Notes under the pieces: generated by a model | What the model was told of the DNA's origin: nothing | Databases searched by the model: none | The model's input: only the letters and a program-made list of their open reading frames with translations | Source of the DNA: Flavobacterium sp. KACC 22761 | GTDB taxonomy: Bacteria > Bacteroidota > Bacteroidia > Flavobacteriales > Flavobacteriaceae | DNA length: 64,000 nt | Direction: 5' to 3' | NCBI RefSeq assembly: GCF_034058155.1 | Contig: NZ_CP139148.1 | Span: forward strand, 3,286,001 to 3,350,000 | Translations under genes and position numbers: made by a program | Shown: piece by piece, positions 16,977-25,301 of the stretch | How the letters are laid out: each line of letters opens with the position of its first letter | Numbering within the stretch: the first letter of the stretch is position 1

Positions 16977-18083
16977 ATGAAAGTATTGCATATATCAGGA
17001 GCAAAGGCATGGGGCGGAAATGAACAACAATTAGTTTATTGCATTCCGCAATTAAATAAATTAGAAATTGAAAATGTAGTTTTCGGAATTAAAGATACTG
17101 TGTTAGAAAAACTTTGTTTAGAAAATAATATTTCATTTATTCCCACTAAAAACAGAAAGCTTGTAAAATTTTCAAATTATAAGCAGTTTAAAGAATTGGT
17201 AAAAGATATTAAACCTGATTTAATTCATCTTCATACCAGTAATTCTTTGACCTTTTATGTTTTAAGTAATTTACTTTTAAGGCTAAATATAAAAGTTGTT
17301 TTCTCAAAAAAAGCAATTAGCGCAAGCAGCAGTTTTATTAGCAAGTTCAAATACAATTCAAAAGTAATTGATGCTGTTTTTTGTGTTTCAAATGCAGTTA
17401 AAAACAACTTTGCACAAGTTCTTTCTCCTTCAAATAATGAAAAATTAATGGTTGTTCCAGATTGTGTTTCTTTGGAAATTTTAGATAAAAAGGCCAATAT
17501 CAATTTAAGGGAAAAATATAATATTGACGAAAGCAAATTTTTAATTGGAAACATTGCAAACCATACAGAAGCAAAAGATTTAGAAACGTTTGTAAATGCA
17601 GCAGACTATTTAGTAAATGTATTGAATAGAAAAGATCTTGTTTTTTTTCAGATTGGAGATTTTACAAAACGGACAGATGCGTATTTAAAGCTTGTTGCAG
17701 AAAAAAAACTCCAAGATTACGTTATTTTTACTGATACGATTGAAGATGCGTGCGTTTTAAATAAAGAATTTGATGTTTTTTTGATGACATCTCAAAGAGA
17801 AGGAGGGCCAACGTCTGTTCTGGAAGCAATGCTGATGGGCGTTCCAGTTGTTTCAACAAATATAGGTATTGTTCCTGAGGTTATTATTAACGGCGAAAAT
17901 GGTTTTATTTGTCCAATTAAAGATTTTAAAAGTTTAGGAGATAATGTCAATTTACTTTTGAATGATGAAAATTTGCGGGGAAGTTTTGCTGAAAAGGGTA
18001 AAATTGCTGTTGAAAAAGGATTTATAGCTCCCGTCATTGCTAGAAAAACAGCCGAAGCTTATACAATAGTGATCAATTCATAA
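16977..18083 (+). CDS. glycosyltransferase family 4
   Basis: 368 residues from the ATG at 16977 (MKVLHISGAKAWGGNEQQ); a start at 16950 would add nine hydrophobic residues. It is a GT-B retaining enzyme: the N-terminal Rossmann fold binds the acceptor. The C-terminal one has GNIANHTEAKDLETFV, then the E-x7-E region SQREGGPTSVLEAMLMGVPV that holds the nucleotide-sugar. Probable role is adding a sugar to LPS or capsule on the cytoplasmic face. The gap before the next gene is long, so it may be monocistronic. Confidence 0.9.
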   Translation: MKVLHISGAKAWGGNEQQLVYCIPQLNKLEIENVVFGIKDTVLEKLCLENNISFIPTKNRKLVKFSNYKQFKELVKDIKPDLIHLHTSNSLTFYVLSNLLLRLNIKVVFSKKAISASSSFISKFKYNSKVIDAVFCVSNAVKNNFAQVLSPSNNEKLMVVPDCVSLEILDKKANINLREKYNIDESKFLIGNIANHTEAKDLETFVNAADYLVNVLNRKDLVFFQIGDFTKRTDAYLKLVAEKKLQDYVIFTDTIEDACVLNKEFDVFLMTSQREGGPTSVLEAMLMGVPVVSTNIGIVPEVIINGENGFICPIKDFKSLGDNVNLLLNDENLRGSFAEKGKIAVEKGFIAPVIARKTAEAYTIVINS

Positions 18084-18480
18084 ATATTCTAAATCGTCAC
18101 ATAAACTTTTTTGTTAATAAAAAAATCAAAAGATATTCTTACTTTTATATAAGATTTCCATGTTTCTCGACAGTTTTTTGAAAATCAATATGAAATTAAA
18201 CGGTTTGAGTTGAATAACGACTAGTGCCAAATTTAAAATCATGTTTTTTTATTTTTAGATTAAACCTTTTTTCTTTTTTGATATCTAAGATTAAAACATA
18301 TTTTTTCGATTTAATTTGCTTTGAAGTAATATAAAGGCAAAATATCCGTTTTCCATTTGGAAAACACTTATTTTTTTAAAGAGATTATGTGTTTTTTGAA
18401 AATTAAAAACAAACAAAAAAACAAATTACGACAAACTACTCGGTTTATTGTCATTTAATGAATATGAAAAAGCATATCCA
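18084..18480. other. AT-rich gene-free gap
   Basis: I see no open frame, repeat word or convincing hairpin in this stretch beyond short A and T runs. Only its right edge has a clear signal, the promoter of the lipopolysaccharide kinase-like gene. Confidence 0.5.
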
Positions 18481-18511
18481 TTGGAAGTATTATATTCTAT
18501 GTGTATTTTTG
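18481..18511 (+). promoter_or_regulatory. promoter of the Kdo kinase-like gene
   Basis: TTG at 18481-18483, a 20-nt spacer, then TATTTTTG at 18504-18511: a full match to the flavobacterial promoter pattern. The ATG is 20 nt downstream. Confidence 0.75.
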
Positions 18512-18531
18512 CCGTCTATAAAAAATCATAA

Positions 18532-19299
18532 ATGAATTTTAGAGTAAACCCCGTTTTTTTAAACGCTATCTCATCTATTCTTGGTGTTACTAGAGATTTC
18601 AATGTGTCTGGAACTATTTTTGGTAACGGACAACGTAATATTATTAAGTTATTTGATCTTGATGGTAAAACAATTAATATTAAATCATTTAAGGTTCCTA
18701 ATTTAATAAATAAAGTCGTTTATAGATTTTTTAGAAAATCAAAAGCAGAGCGCTCTTATGAATACGCTACCATTTTGTTGAGTAAGGGAATTGGAACTCC
18801 AGAGCCAATTGCATTTGTTGAAAATTTTAACGCATTGGGCTTGAAAGACAGTTATTACGTAAGTGAGCATTTGGTAACAGAATTGACTTATAGAGAACTG
18901 ATTCTAATTCCTGATTATCCAGATGGAGACAATATTTTAAGGCAGTTTACCAGATTTTCTTTTGATCTGCATGAAAAAGGAATTGAATTTTTAGATCATT
19001 CACCTGGAAATACTTTGATAAAAAAGGTTGCAGACAATAAATATGAATTCTTTTTAGTCGATTTAAATCGAATGGATTTTCATGAAACCATGAGTTTTGA
19101 GCAAAGAATGCATAATTTAAGACGTTTGACGCCTGAAAAGGATATGATTGCTGTAATGAGCAATGAATATGCTAAGCTTTATCCTAGCAAAACAGAAGCT
19201 GAGATTTTTGAAAGAATGTGGAGCGAAACGTGTGAATTCCAAGAGAAATTTGCGAGAAAGCAAAGACTTAAAAAGAAATTAAAATTCTGGAAAAAATAA
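18532..19299 (+). CDS. lipopolysaccharide core kinase-like protein (Kdo/WaaP type)
   Basis: 255 residues with a protein-kinase-like fold. A glycine-containing N-lobe (GTIFGNGQRN) precedes NIKSFKV, whose Lys could bind ATP. The catalytic loop reads EFLDHSPGNTLI and the metal-binding motif reads FFLVDLNRMDF. This is the pattern of InaA/WaaP/KdkA kinases that phosphorylate LPS core sugars at the inner membrane. The surrounding glycosyltransferases support that role. The tail is strongly basic (KQRLKKKLKFWKK), suited to membrane contact. The exact sugar target is unknown. Confidence 0.85.
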   Translation: MNFRVNPVFLNAISSILGVTRDFNVSGTIFGNGQRNIIKLFDLDGKTINIKSFKVPNLINKVVYRFFRKSKAERSYEYATILLSKGIGTPEPIAFVENFNALGLKDSYYVSEHLVTELTYRELILIPDYPDGDNILRQFTRFSFDLHEKGIEFLDHSPGNTLIKKVADNKYEFFLVDLNRMDFHETMSFEQRMHNLRRLTPEKDMIAVMSNEYAKLYPSKTEAEIFERMWSETCEFQEKFARKQRLKKKLKFWKK

Positions 19300-19334
19300 T
19301 AAGATCTGTCTTTGCTTCTTGAAATTAGTGATGA

Positions 19335-20402
19335 TTACAAATTCTCGCTTAAAAAATAAGAGATTTGATCTTTGAAAAAATCAGGAGTAAACTGTGTATA
19401 TAGTTGAAGGGAATTTTGTTTTACTTCCTTGTCTCCCAATTCGCTAAATAATTCTGGTTTAAAGTCATTTAAGTGTACAGAAATATTTTGTTTTCCATCC
19501 TCAAAAGTTGCCCAGTCATTTTTGTCAACGTGAGGAGAAAAGATAGTGAAAGAAGGTTTGTTTAACGCTTTTGCCATATTTATTGCGCCTCCGTCGTTTC
19601 CTATAATAACATCACATAAATCCATTATAGCAATAAACGAGCTTAAATTGCCAGCTAGCAAGTCAAAATGTATTTTTTTCTGAGTTGTGGCTGAACACAA
19701 ATCATAAATTTTCTGTGCATCTTCGATCTGGCTCGGAAAGTAATTGAATAGAATTTCTACATCATTATTTTGGCTAACATATTCAACTACTTCAGCCATA
19801 TATTCTAAAGGATATGTCTTATTTTTTTCACTTCCTAAAAGACTAACCATTACAATTTTTTTGTTTCTGTCTACATTATTCTTTTGGAATAAAGCCAATG
19901 CCTCTTCGTTTTCTTTAGGATCAACGTATAATTTTGGATATGGATTAATTGAATTTTCGTTCAGTTTCAATGGTTGCAATAATAAAAGTCTATTATCGAT
20001 CGCCTGACCGTATTTTGTTTTGGTTTCTTTTGGCAATCGATGAAGATTATGATTGTAAAACAACGAAGAATACCATTTGTAATAAGATATTTTTGTGCTT
20101 GCACCAGAAAATAAGGTGATTAAATTGGTTTCTAATTTTCCGTAAACATCTATAAGAACATCGTATTTTTTGGCTCTGATCTCAAAAAAGAACTTAAATA
20201 ACGAAGGATATGATTTGCGGATTTCATTTGGAAGCAATAATATCGAATCAATATTTGGATTGCCAAGCAAAACATCTTTGCAATTAGGATAACACATCAA
20301 ATCTATTGTAGCGTCTGGGTGTGCTTGTTTTAAACTATTGCAAAGGATAGAACTTAGCAAAACGTCTCCAATTCTTTTTTGCTGTATTACTAATATTTTC
20401 AT
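19335..20402 (-). CDS. glycosyltransferase family 9 (heptosyltransferase-like)
   Basis: 355 residues from the ATG at 20402; the upstream extension MFNTFKKS... is not family-like. MKILVIQQKRIGDVLLSS is the classic GT9 opening. VSLLGSEKNKTYPLEYM and DVIIGNDGGAINMAKALNKP mark the C-terminal ADP-sugar domain. GT9 enzymes add heptose to LPS inner core. Asp/Gly in NDGG replaces the NDSG seen in many heptosyltransferases. It follows the GT2 gene by 55 nt and is probably in its operon. Confidence 0.88.
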   Translation of the reverse strand: MKILVIQQKRIGDVLLSSILCNSLKQAHPDATIDLMCYPNCKDVLLGNPNIDSILLLPNEIRKSYPSLFKFFFEIRAKKYDVLIDVYGKLETNLITLFSGASTKISYYKWYSSLFYNHNLHRLPKETKTKYGQAIDNRLLLLQPLKLNENSINPYPKLYVDPKENEEALALFQKNNVDRNKKIVMVSLLGSEKNKTYPLEYMAEVVEYVSQNNDVEILFNYFPSQIEDAQKIYDLCSATTQKKIHFDLLAGNLSSFIAIMDLCDVIIGNDGGAINMAKALNKPSFTIFSPHVDKNDWATFEDGKQNISVHLNDFKPELFSELGDKEVKQNSLQLYTQFTPDFFKDQISYFLSENL

Positions 20403-20457
20403 TTTAAATTGTTTTGAGTATTTTAAATTAAGGCTTTTTTTAAATGTATTGAACAAA

Positions 20458-21207
20458 TCAATCCATATTACGATATAACAGCCATAGGATAAAATAACGC
20501 TTTAATATGGAAAAAGCATATATATAAGCCAAAATAAATCCTTCGCGACCATTAAGGAAGCCTAATTTTAGAAAAAATTGATTTATAAAAATGAAAAATG
20601 GTTTTATGAAAAAATGATAAATAGTAGGTCTTTTGTTTTTCTTAAACAAAACCAAAGCTTCTTCTTTTCGAACTATGTTTACCCTGTTGCTAAAATCATC
20701 GAAATTTTTATAAGCAAAAGATTCTATTTTGTTTTTGAAGCGTTTTGGCCTTTTAAAAAAGCTGTTATATGCGACTTCACTAAAAGAGTATCTCGTTTTG
20801 TCAAAAAGCAAGAGTTTCTTTCTTGTTAAAAATACGCCATATTTTATTGTTTTTCCAAAGAAAAACAAGGTTTGTCCCGAAAAATAGGATGCTTCAGTTT
20901 TTGGTTTGGAAATTTCAGAACTCATTTCGTTTATAAGTTCCTCAGAAAGATGATCGGTACAATTAAGTAATACTACCCAATTGTTTTTTGCAGTTTCAAT
21001 TGCCAATTTTATGCAATCAGCTTTGAACTTGTCGTTTTGCGAAATAACAGTTGCGCCCAATTCTTTAGCAATTTCAACACTTTTATCCGTGCTGTTATTG
21101 TCAATTAGAATGATCTCATTGGCAAATGATAAATTGTCGAAATGTTTTTTTATGTAGGTCTCGTCATTGTAACAAAGCGAGATGATGCTTATTTTTTCTG
21201 CCAACAC
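20458..21207 (-). CDS. glycosyltransferase family 2, non-ATG start
   Basis: About 249 residues. ISIISLCYNDETYI, EIILIDNNSTDKS and a WVVLLNCTDH motif (where DxD would be expected) mark a GT-A fold, and the C-terminal part has hydrophobic segments. There is no ATG in frame: the choices are TTG 21228, GTG 21207 and TTG 21204. A TATTTTTG box at 21226-21233 ends on the TTG at 21228, so transcripts would begin after it; I therefore prefer GTG 21207 (or TTG 21204). The acid motif NCTD is unusual. Confidence 0.8.
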   Translation of the reverse strand: MLAEKISIISLCYNDETYIKKHFDNLSFANEIILIDNNSTDKSVEIAKELGATVISQNDKFKADCIKLAIETAKNNWVVLLNCTDHLSEELINEMSSEISKPKTEASYFSGQTLFFFGKTIKYGVFLTRKKLLLFDKTRYSFSEVAYNSFFKRPKRFKNKIESFAYKNFDDFSNRVNIVRKEEALVLFKKNKRPTIYHFFIKPFFIFINQFFLKLGFLNGREGFILAYIYAFSILKRYFILWLLYRNMD

Positions 21208-21225
21208 GATTTCTGATTTTTTCGC

Positions 21226-21254
21226 CAAAAATAATGTTAAAAACCATAACTTTG
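21226..21254. promoter_or_regulatory. divergent -7 boxes between GT2 and deacetylase genes
   Basis: TATTTTTG reads leftward at 21226-21233 and TAACTTTG reads rightward at 21247-21254, 13 nt apart. The rightward box is 16 nt before the ATG at 21271. The closeness suggests joint control of the two genes. Confidence 0.55.
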
Positions 21255-21270
21255 CCGAAAATTAATTAAA

Positions 21271-21996
21271 ATGTCTAAATTATCAATTTTAATGTATCAC
21301 AATGTCTGTCAATCTTCTTCAGATTGTAATAAATTGACAGTTTCGGTACAAAATTTAGAAAGACAATTTCAATATTTAAGTGACAATAATTATAAGACAT
21401 TTCATTTTTCTGAATTAGAAAAAATGAAAACGATTCCGCAAAAAAGTATTATCCTAACTTTTGACGATGTCACTGAAAATCAGTTAATTTTTGCTTTGCC
21501 TTTATTGAAAAAATACAACTTAAAAGCCAGTTTCTTTATTCCTTTTAAATACATAGGAAAAACAGATTCGTGGAATAAGGATACGGGAGAACCTGAACAA
21601 AAAATTATGTCTGTCGAGCAATTAAAAGAATTGCCAAATGATATCATTGAACTTGGTTATCATTCATACGGACATAATAAATATGACACGTTGAGCACAT
21701 CAGAAATCGAAGACGATTTTTTAAAATGCGAGGAGGAAATCAAAAAGCATAATCTTAACGTATTTCCCGCACTTGCATATCCGTACGGGAATTACCAAAA
21801 AGAAGGTGCCGAAAATGCAAATTTCAAAATAGTACTTAAAGAAAATAAGATGAAATTTGGATTAAAAATAGGAAATAGGCCCAATTCATTTCCGTTTAAA
21901 GATAATTACGAAATTAAACGTATTGATATTAAGGGATTTGATAGCCTAATGGTTTTTAAATTGAAAATACGATTTGGAAAATTAAAATTATTCTAA
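21271..21996 (+). CDS. polysaccharide deacetylase family protein
   Basis: 241 residues. NodB/CE4 fold: ILTFDDVTEN (motif 1, catalytic and metal Asp), ELGYHSYGHNKYD (motif 2, two metal His), and PALAYPYGNY (motif 3). It has no signal peptide, so it should act in the cytoplasm on a nucleotide- or lipid-linked sugar, or be an LPS-modifying enzyme at the inner membrane. The last 9 nt overlap the convergent GT2 gene. The gene sits among glycosyltransferases. Confidence 0.88.
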   Translation: MSKLSILMYHNVCQSSSDCNKLTVSVQNLERQFQYLSDNNYKTFHFSELEKMKTIPQKSIILTFDDVTENQLIFALPLLKKYNLKASFFIPFKYIGKTDSWNKDTGEPEQKIMSVEQLKELPNDIIELGYHSYGHNKYDTLSTSEIEDDFLKCEEEIKKHNLNVFPALAYPYGNYQKEGAENANFKIVLKENKMKFGLKIGNRPNSFPFKDNYEIKRIDIKGFDSLMVFKLKIRFGKLKLF

Positions 21997-22734
21997 ATCC
22001 TTCTCAAGCAATACCATTTTTGCATATCTAGAAAAAACACCATACGCATCAATTGAAGCAGCTGCTAATCCAGGAACTCCATCAAGATAAACTCTTTTTA
22101 CGAAGTAAGTATGGAAAAATCGGTAAAAAGGTTTAAAGAATAATAGAAAAAGAGTTGCTTTTTTCCCTTTTTGATGTGACATTTTTGCCTGAAACCATGC
22201 ATATCTATCTTTTTTGTATATAAAATTAAATAGGCCTTTATAGGTATAATGTATCATGTAGTTTTTTAATACAGGCGGTTTTGATTTTACAACTAATTTT
22301 TCATGCACTTCATTTTCAAAACGAAGATTTTCATTTTTCATCAAACGCGTTACCTTATCTGTGTAATGAAATAAAAAGCGGTCCATAAAAAAGTGAGGAA
22401 ACCAGATTCTGTAGGCATCAGCTTTATTTGAATGAATGCTCTCTAAAATTTCATCTCTAAGTTCAGGTGTAACTCTTTCGTCGGCATCAAGAAAAAGAAT
22501 CCATTCACCTTTTGCAGATTCAATGGCATGATTTCTTTGATTCGAATAATTGTCGAATTTTCTAAAAAGAAGCTCAGCACCAAGGTCTATAACAATTTCA
22601 GCAGTTGCATCAGTACTATGAGAATCTAAAACAATTATTTCATCAGCAAATGCTACAGATTTTATTGCATCACTAATATGGGATTCCTCATTATAAGTTA
22701 ATATAATGACAGATAATTTTTTATTTTTAGACAT
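21988..22734 (-). CDS. glycosyltransferase family 2 (WaaE/KdtX-like)
   Basis: 248 residues. LSVIILTYNEESHI opens the GT-A fold; EIIVLDSHSTDAT and LFLDADERVT (metal-binding DAD) follow. WFPHFFMDRFLFHY and FENEVHEKL are features of the WaaE branch, which adds glucose to LPS inner-core heptose. The C-terminal half is basic and aromatic, fitting peripheral membrane binding. It overlaps the convergent deacetylase gene by 9 nt. It lacks its own recognisable terminator because of that overlap. Confidence 0.88.
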   Translation of the reverse strand: MSKNKKLSVIILTYNEESHISDAIKSVAFADEIIVLDSHSTDATAEIVIDLGAELLFRKFDNYSNQRNHAIESAKGEWILFLDADERVTPELRDEILESIHSNKADAYRIWFPHFFMDRFLFHYTDKVTRLMKNENLRFENEVHEKLVVKSKPPVLKNYMIHYTYKGLFNFIYKKDRYAWFQAKMSHQKGKKATLFLLFFKPFYRFFHTYFVKRVYLDGVPGLAAASIDAYGVFSRYAKMVLLEKDLE

Positions 22735-22801
22735 AAAAAGGCAGTTTTAAATCTTATAAAATTTGTGCAATAGTATAATTTTTTTTTCTGATAATGCAAA
22801 A

Positions 22802-22843
22802 AAAAATCCAAATTCCAATTATTACATTGGAATTTGGATTTTT
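22802..22843. terminator. strong hairpin terminator downstream of dapD
   Basis: An 18-bp perfect stem (22802-22819 with 22826-22843), 6-nt loop, A-run and T-run ends. It closes dapD on the minus strand. Confidence 0.93.
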
Positions 22844-22862
22844 AAATTGATTTTTATTAAAT

Positions 22863-23678
22863 CTACACCACAACGTCGTATTCGCGAAGCGCATTATTTA
22901 GAGAAGTTTTTAAATCTGTAGATGGTTTACGTGTACCAATAATCAATGCACATGGAACTTGGAATTCTCCAGCAGCAAATTTCTTAGTGTAGCTTCCTGG
23001 AATTACAACAGAACGTGCAGGAACAAAACCTTTCATTTCAACCGGCTCATCACCTGTAACGTCAATAATTTTTGTTGAAGCAGTCAAACAAACGTTAGCA
23101 CCAAGAACCGCTTCTTTACCAACGTGAACTCCTTCTACAACAATACAACGAGAACCAATAAAGGCACCATCTTCAATAATTACTGGAGCAGCTTGCAATG
23201 GCTCAAGAACACCGCCAATACCAACACCGCCACTCAAGTGTACGTTTTTACCAATTTGTGCACAGCTTCCAACAGTCGCCCATGTATCAACCATAGTTCC
23301 TTCGTCAACATAAGCACCAATGTTTACATAACTTGGCATCAAGATAACACCGCTAGAAATGTATGCTCCGTAACGCGCAACTGCATTTGGAACTACACGA
23401 ATTCCTTTTTCAGCATATCCTCTTTTTAGCAACATTTTGTCGTGGTATTCAAAAATACCAGACTCCCATGTTTCCATTTTTTGAATTGGGAAATACATTA
23501 CAACCGCTTTCTTAACCCATTCGTTTACTTGCCAGCTGTCACCAACAGGTTCAGCAACACGTAATTTTCCTGCATCTACTAATTCGATAACTTCTCTTAT
23601 AGCATCAGTTGTAGCAGTTTCTTGTAATAAAGCTCTGTTTTCCCAAGCTTGTTCAATTATAGTCTGTAAAGAATTCAT
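22863..23678 (-). CDS. dapD: tetrahydrodipicolinate N-succinyltransferase
   Basis: 271 residues, the usual size. The N-terminal helical part leads into a left-handed beta helix of hexapeptides (ISSGVILMPSYVNIGAYV, GTMVDTWATVGSCAQIG, HLSGGVGIGGVLEP). It transfers succinyl from succinyl-CoA to tetrahydrodipicolinate in the lysine/meso-DAP pathway. The presence of dapD says this organism uses the succinylase route for DAP. A TATCTTTG box lies at 23695-23702. It stands alone with its own terminator. Confidence 0.95.
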   Translation of the reverse strand: MNSLQTIIEQAWENRALLQETATTDAIREVIELVDAGKLRVAEPVGDSWQVNEWVKKAVVMYFPIQKMETWESGIFEYHDKMLLKRGYAEKGIRVVPNAVARYGAYISSGVILMPSYVNIGAYVDEGTMVDTWATVGSCAQIGKNVHLSGGVGIGGVLEPLQAAPVIIEDGAFIGSRCIVVEGVHVGKEAVLGANVCLTASTKIIDVTGDEPVEMKGFVPARSVVIPGSYTKKFAAGEFQVPCALIIGTRKPSTDLKTSLNNALREYDVVV

Positions 23679-23962
23679 AAGTTTTAATTTTTGGCAAAGA
23701 TAACGTATTTGTGGAAAAGCGGAAAAGTAAAACCTTTTGAAAGTGTTACGTGTGTAACATTTTGTTTTGAATTTGATAAATAAAATAATTCCAATATGAA
23801 TCTGTAACTTTTTAAATACCTCTAAAAGTTTTTTTTATATCAAAATATGACAAAAATCAGATTTTGCTTTTTTTCTTCAAGCTACTTTCGCGCCGTTAAT
23901 TTCAATGAAACAATTGGAATTGATACAAACCATTCCAAAACAAATTATATAAGCACTACATT

Positions 23963-24595
23963 ATGAATCAGGAAAATCAGCTTCAAGGCAAAATTGCAAT
24001 AATCGATAAAGAAGTTACTTGGGACAAGACGCAAGTAATTATGAGTAAAACAAATGCGTTTGGTATTATTGAATATGCTAATGAAGTATTTGTTGATGTT
24101 TCAGGTTACGAGGATTATGAATTGATGGGACAGCCTCATAATATTATACGTCATCCAGATATGCCAAAGGTTATTTTTAAAGTGCTTTGGGAGAATCTGA
24201 AACAAGGGAAAAATTTTCACGCAATAGTAAAAAACTTAGCAAAATCAGGGAGATATTACTGGGTTATTACAGATTTTGAAATTGCAAAAGATGAAAATGG
24301 CGTAATTGTCAATTATTTTGGAAGACGACAAGCTGTTCCTCATGAGGTGATTTCGTTGCATATCGAACCATTATATAAAAAGCTTTTGCAGATTGAAGCA
24401 GCGAGCGGAGTTGAATTCAGTGAAAAATATTTAATTGGATTTTTAGAGGAAAAAAAGAGATCATACGTAGAATATATTAAGGAGTTGATTCTCGAGCATG
24501 AAAAATCTCAATCTAAATTTGTACAATACGAACAGCAGGCAGAAGACGAAGAAGAGGAGGAAAGAGGCTTTTTTAGAAGACTTTTTAATAGATAA
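23963..24595 (+). CDS. PAS domain protein (Aer-type PAS)
   Basis: 210 residues. One PAS domain spans about residues 25-120, with GIIEYANEVFVDVSGY, GQPHNIIRHPDMPKVIF and YYWVITDFEIAKDENG. The HNIIRHPDMP stretch is characteristic of the Aer-type, FAD-binding PAS. The C-terminal part is a long charged helix, possibly a coiled coil, ending in an acidic run and FFRRLFNR. There is no kinase, HAMP or methyl-accepting domain, so any output must come from a partner. It may sense redox state or oxygen. Confidence 0.82.
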   Translation: MNQENQLQGKIAIIDKEVTWDKTQVIMSKTNAFGIIEYANEVFVDVSGYEDYELMGQPHNIIRHPDMPKVIFKVLWENLKQGKNFHAIVKNLAKSGRYYWVITDFEIAKDENGVIVNYFGRRQAVPHEVISLHIEPLYKKLLQIEAASGVEFSEKYLIGFLEEKKRSYVEYIKELILEHEKSQSKFVQYEQQAEDEEEEERGFFRRLFNR

Positions 24596-24630
24596 ATTTG
24601 AATTTTTTTAGGTTTTGAATATTTTGGACG

Positions 24631-24667
24631 AATCCGCTTTGAAGTTTTTTAAAGTGGATTTTTTTGT
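24631..24667 (+). terminator. intrinsic terminator after the PAS gene
   Basis: A 10-bp stem with one G-T pair (24631-24640 with 24651-24660), 10-nt loop, then a T-run. Confidence 0.8.
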
Positions 24668-24713
24668 TTTCAATTTTTTAAACGTAGACAAGAAAACGTT
24701 GTTAGTACGCATT

Positions 24714-24745
24714 TTGAAAAGCTAAAACTAAAATGATTATCTTTG
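24714..24745 (+). promoter_or_regulatory. ruvX promoter
   Basis: TTG at 24714-24716, 21-nt spacer, TATCTTTG at 24738-24745, 13 nt before the ATG. A full match to the flavobacterial pattern. Confidence 0.72.
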
Positions 24746-24758
24746 AAAAAAATATAAA

Positions 24759-25175
24759 ATGCCAAGAATTCTCTCCATAGACTACGGACAAAAACGCACA
24801 GGAATTGCAGTTACAGACGAAATGCAAATTATTGCATCGGGTTTGACTACAATCCCGACACATACTTTGATTGATTTTTTAAAAGATTATTTTGCCAAAG
24901 AAAAAGTCGAAGCGGTTTTAATTGGGGAGCCAAAACAAATGAACGGCCAACCCTCAGAAAGTGCTTCTATTATAAAAGGTTTTGTAACTCATTTTTCAAA
25001 TATTTTTCCAGACATGAAAGTGGTTCGCGTTGATGAGCGTTTTACTTCAAAAATGGCATTTCAAACCATGATCGACAGCGGTCTTAGCAAAAAACAGCGC
25101 CAAAATAAAGGACTGATCGATGAAATTTCTGCAACGATTATGCTACAAGACTATCTTTCTTCTAATCGATTTTAA
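24759..25175 (+). CDS. ruvX: Holliday junction resolvase-like RuvX/YqgF
   Basis: 138 residues. RNase H-like fold with the acidic residues in place: Asp7 in SIDYGQKRTGIA, Glu in LIGEPKQMNG, and Asp in the late LIDEISA motif, plus VDERFTS. The family is essential in many bacteria and is implicated in pre-16S rRNA maturation as well as Holliday-junction cleavage. In related genomes I recall it directly before def; here mqo and a FUSC gene lie between them. Confidence 0.92.
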   Translation: MPRILSIDYGQKRTGIAVTDEMQIIASGLTTIPTHTLIDFLKDYFAKEKVEAVLIGEPKQMNGQPSESASIIKGFVTHFSNIFPDMKVVRVDERFTSKMAFQTMIDSGLSKKQRQNKGLIDEISATIMLQDYLSSNRF

Positions 25176-25301
25176 GTTTCCGGCTTAAAAATTTCACTTT
25201 ATTTAGAAAAAAATATGATTTCCTAACTTTTATCATGCAAAATTTAGTTTTTTTTTGCGATTGAAAAAAGTACCTTTGCATTTTTAAAAACAAATACTGT
25301 T

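Noticed and set aside
15773-22734. The glycan island as a recent horizontal transfer with boundaries
   Set aside because: No integrase, tRNA edge or direct repeats were found; AT-richness by eye is not enough.
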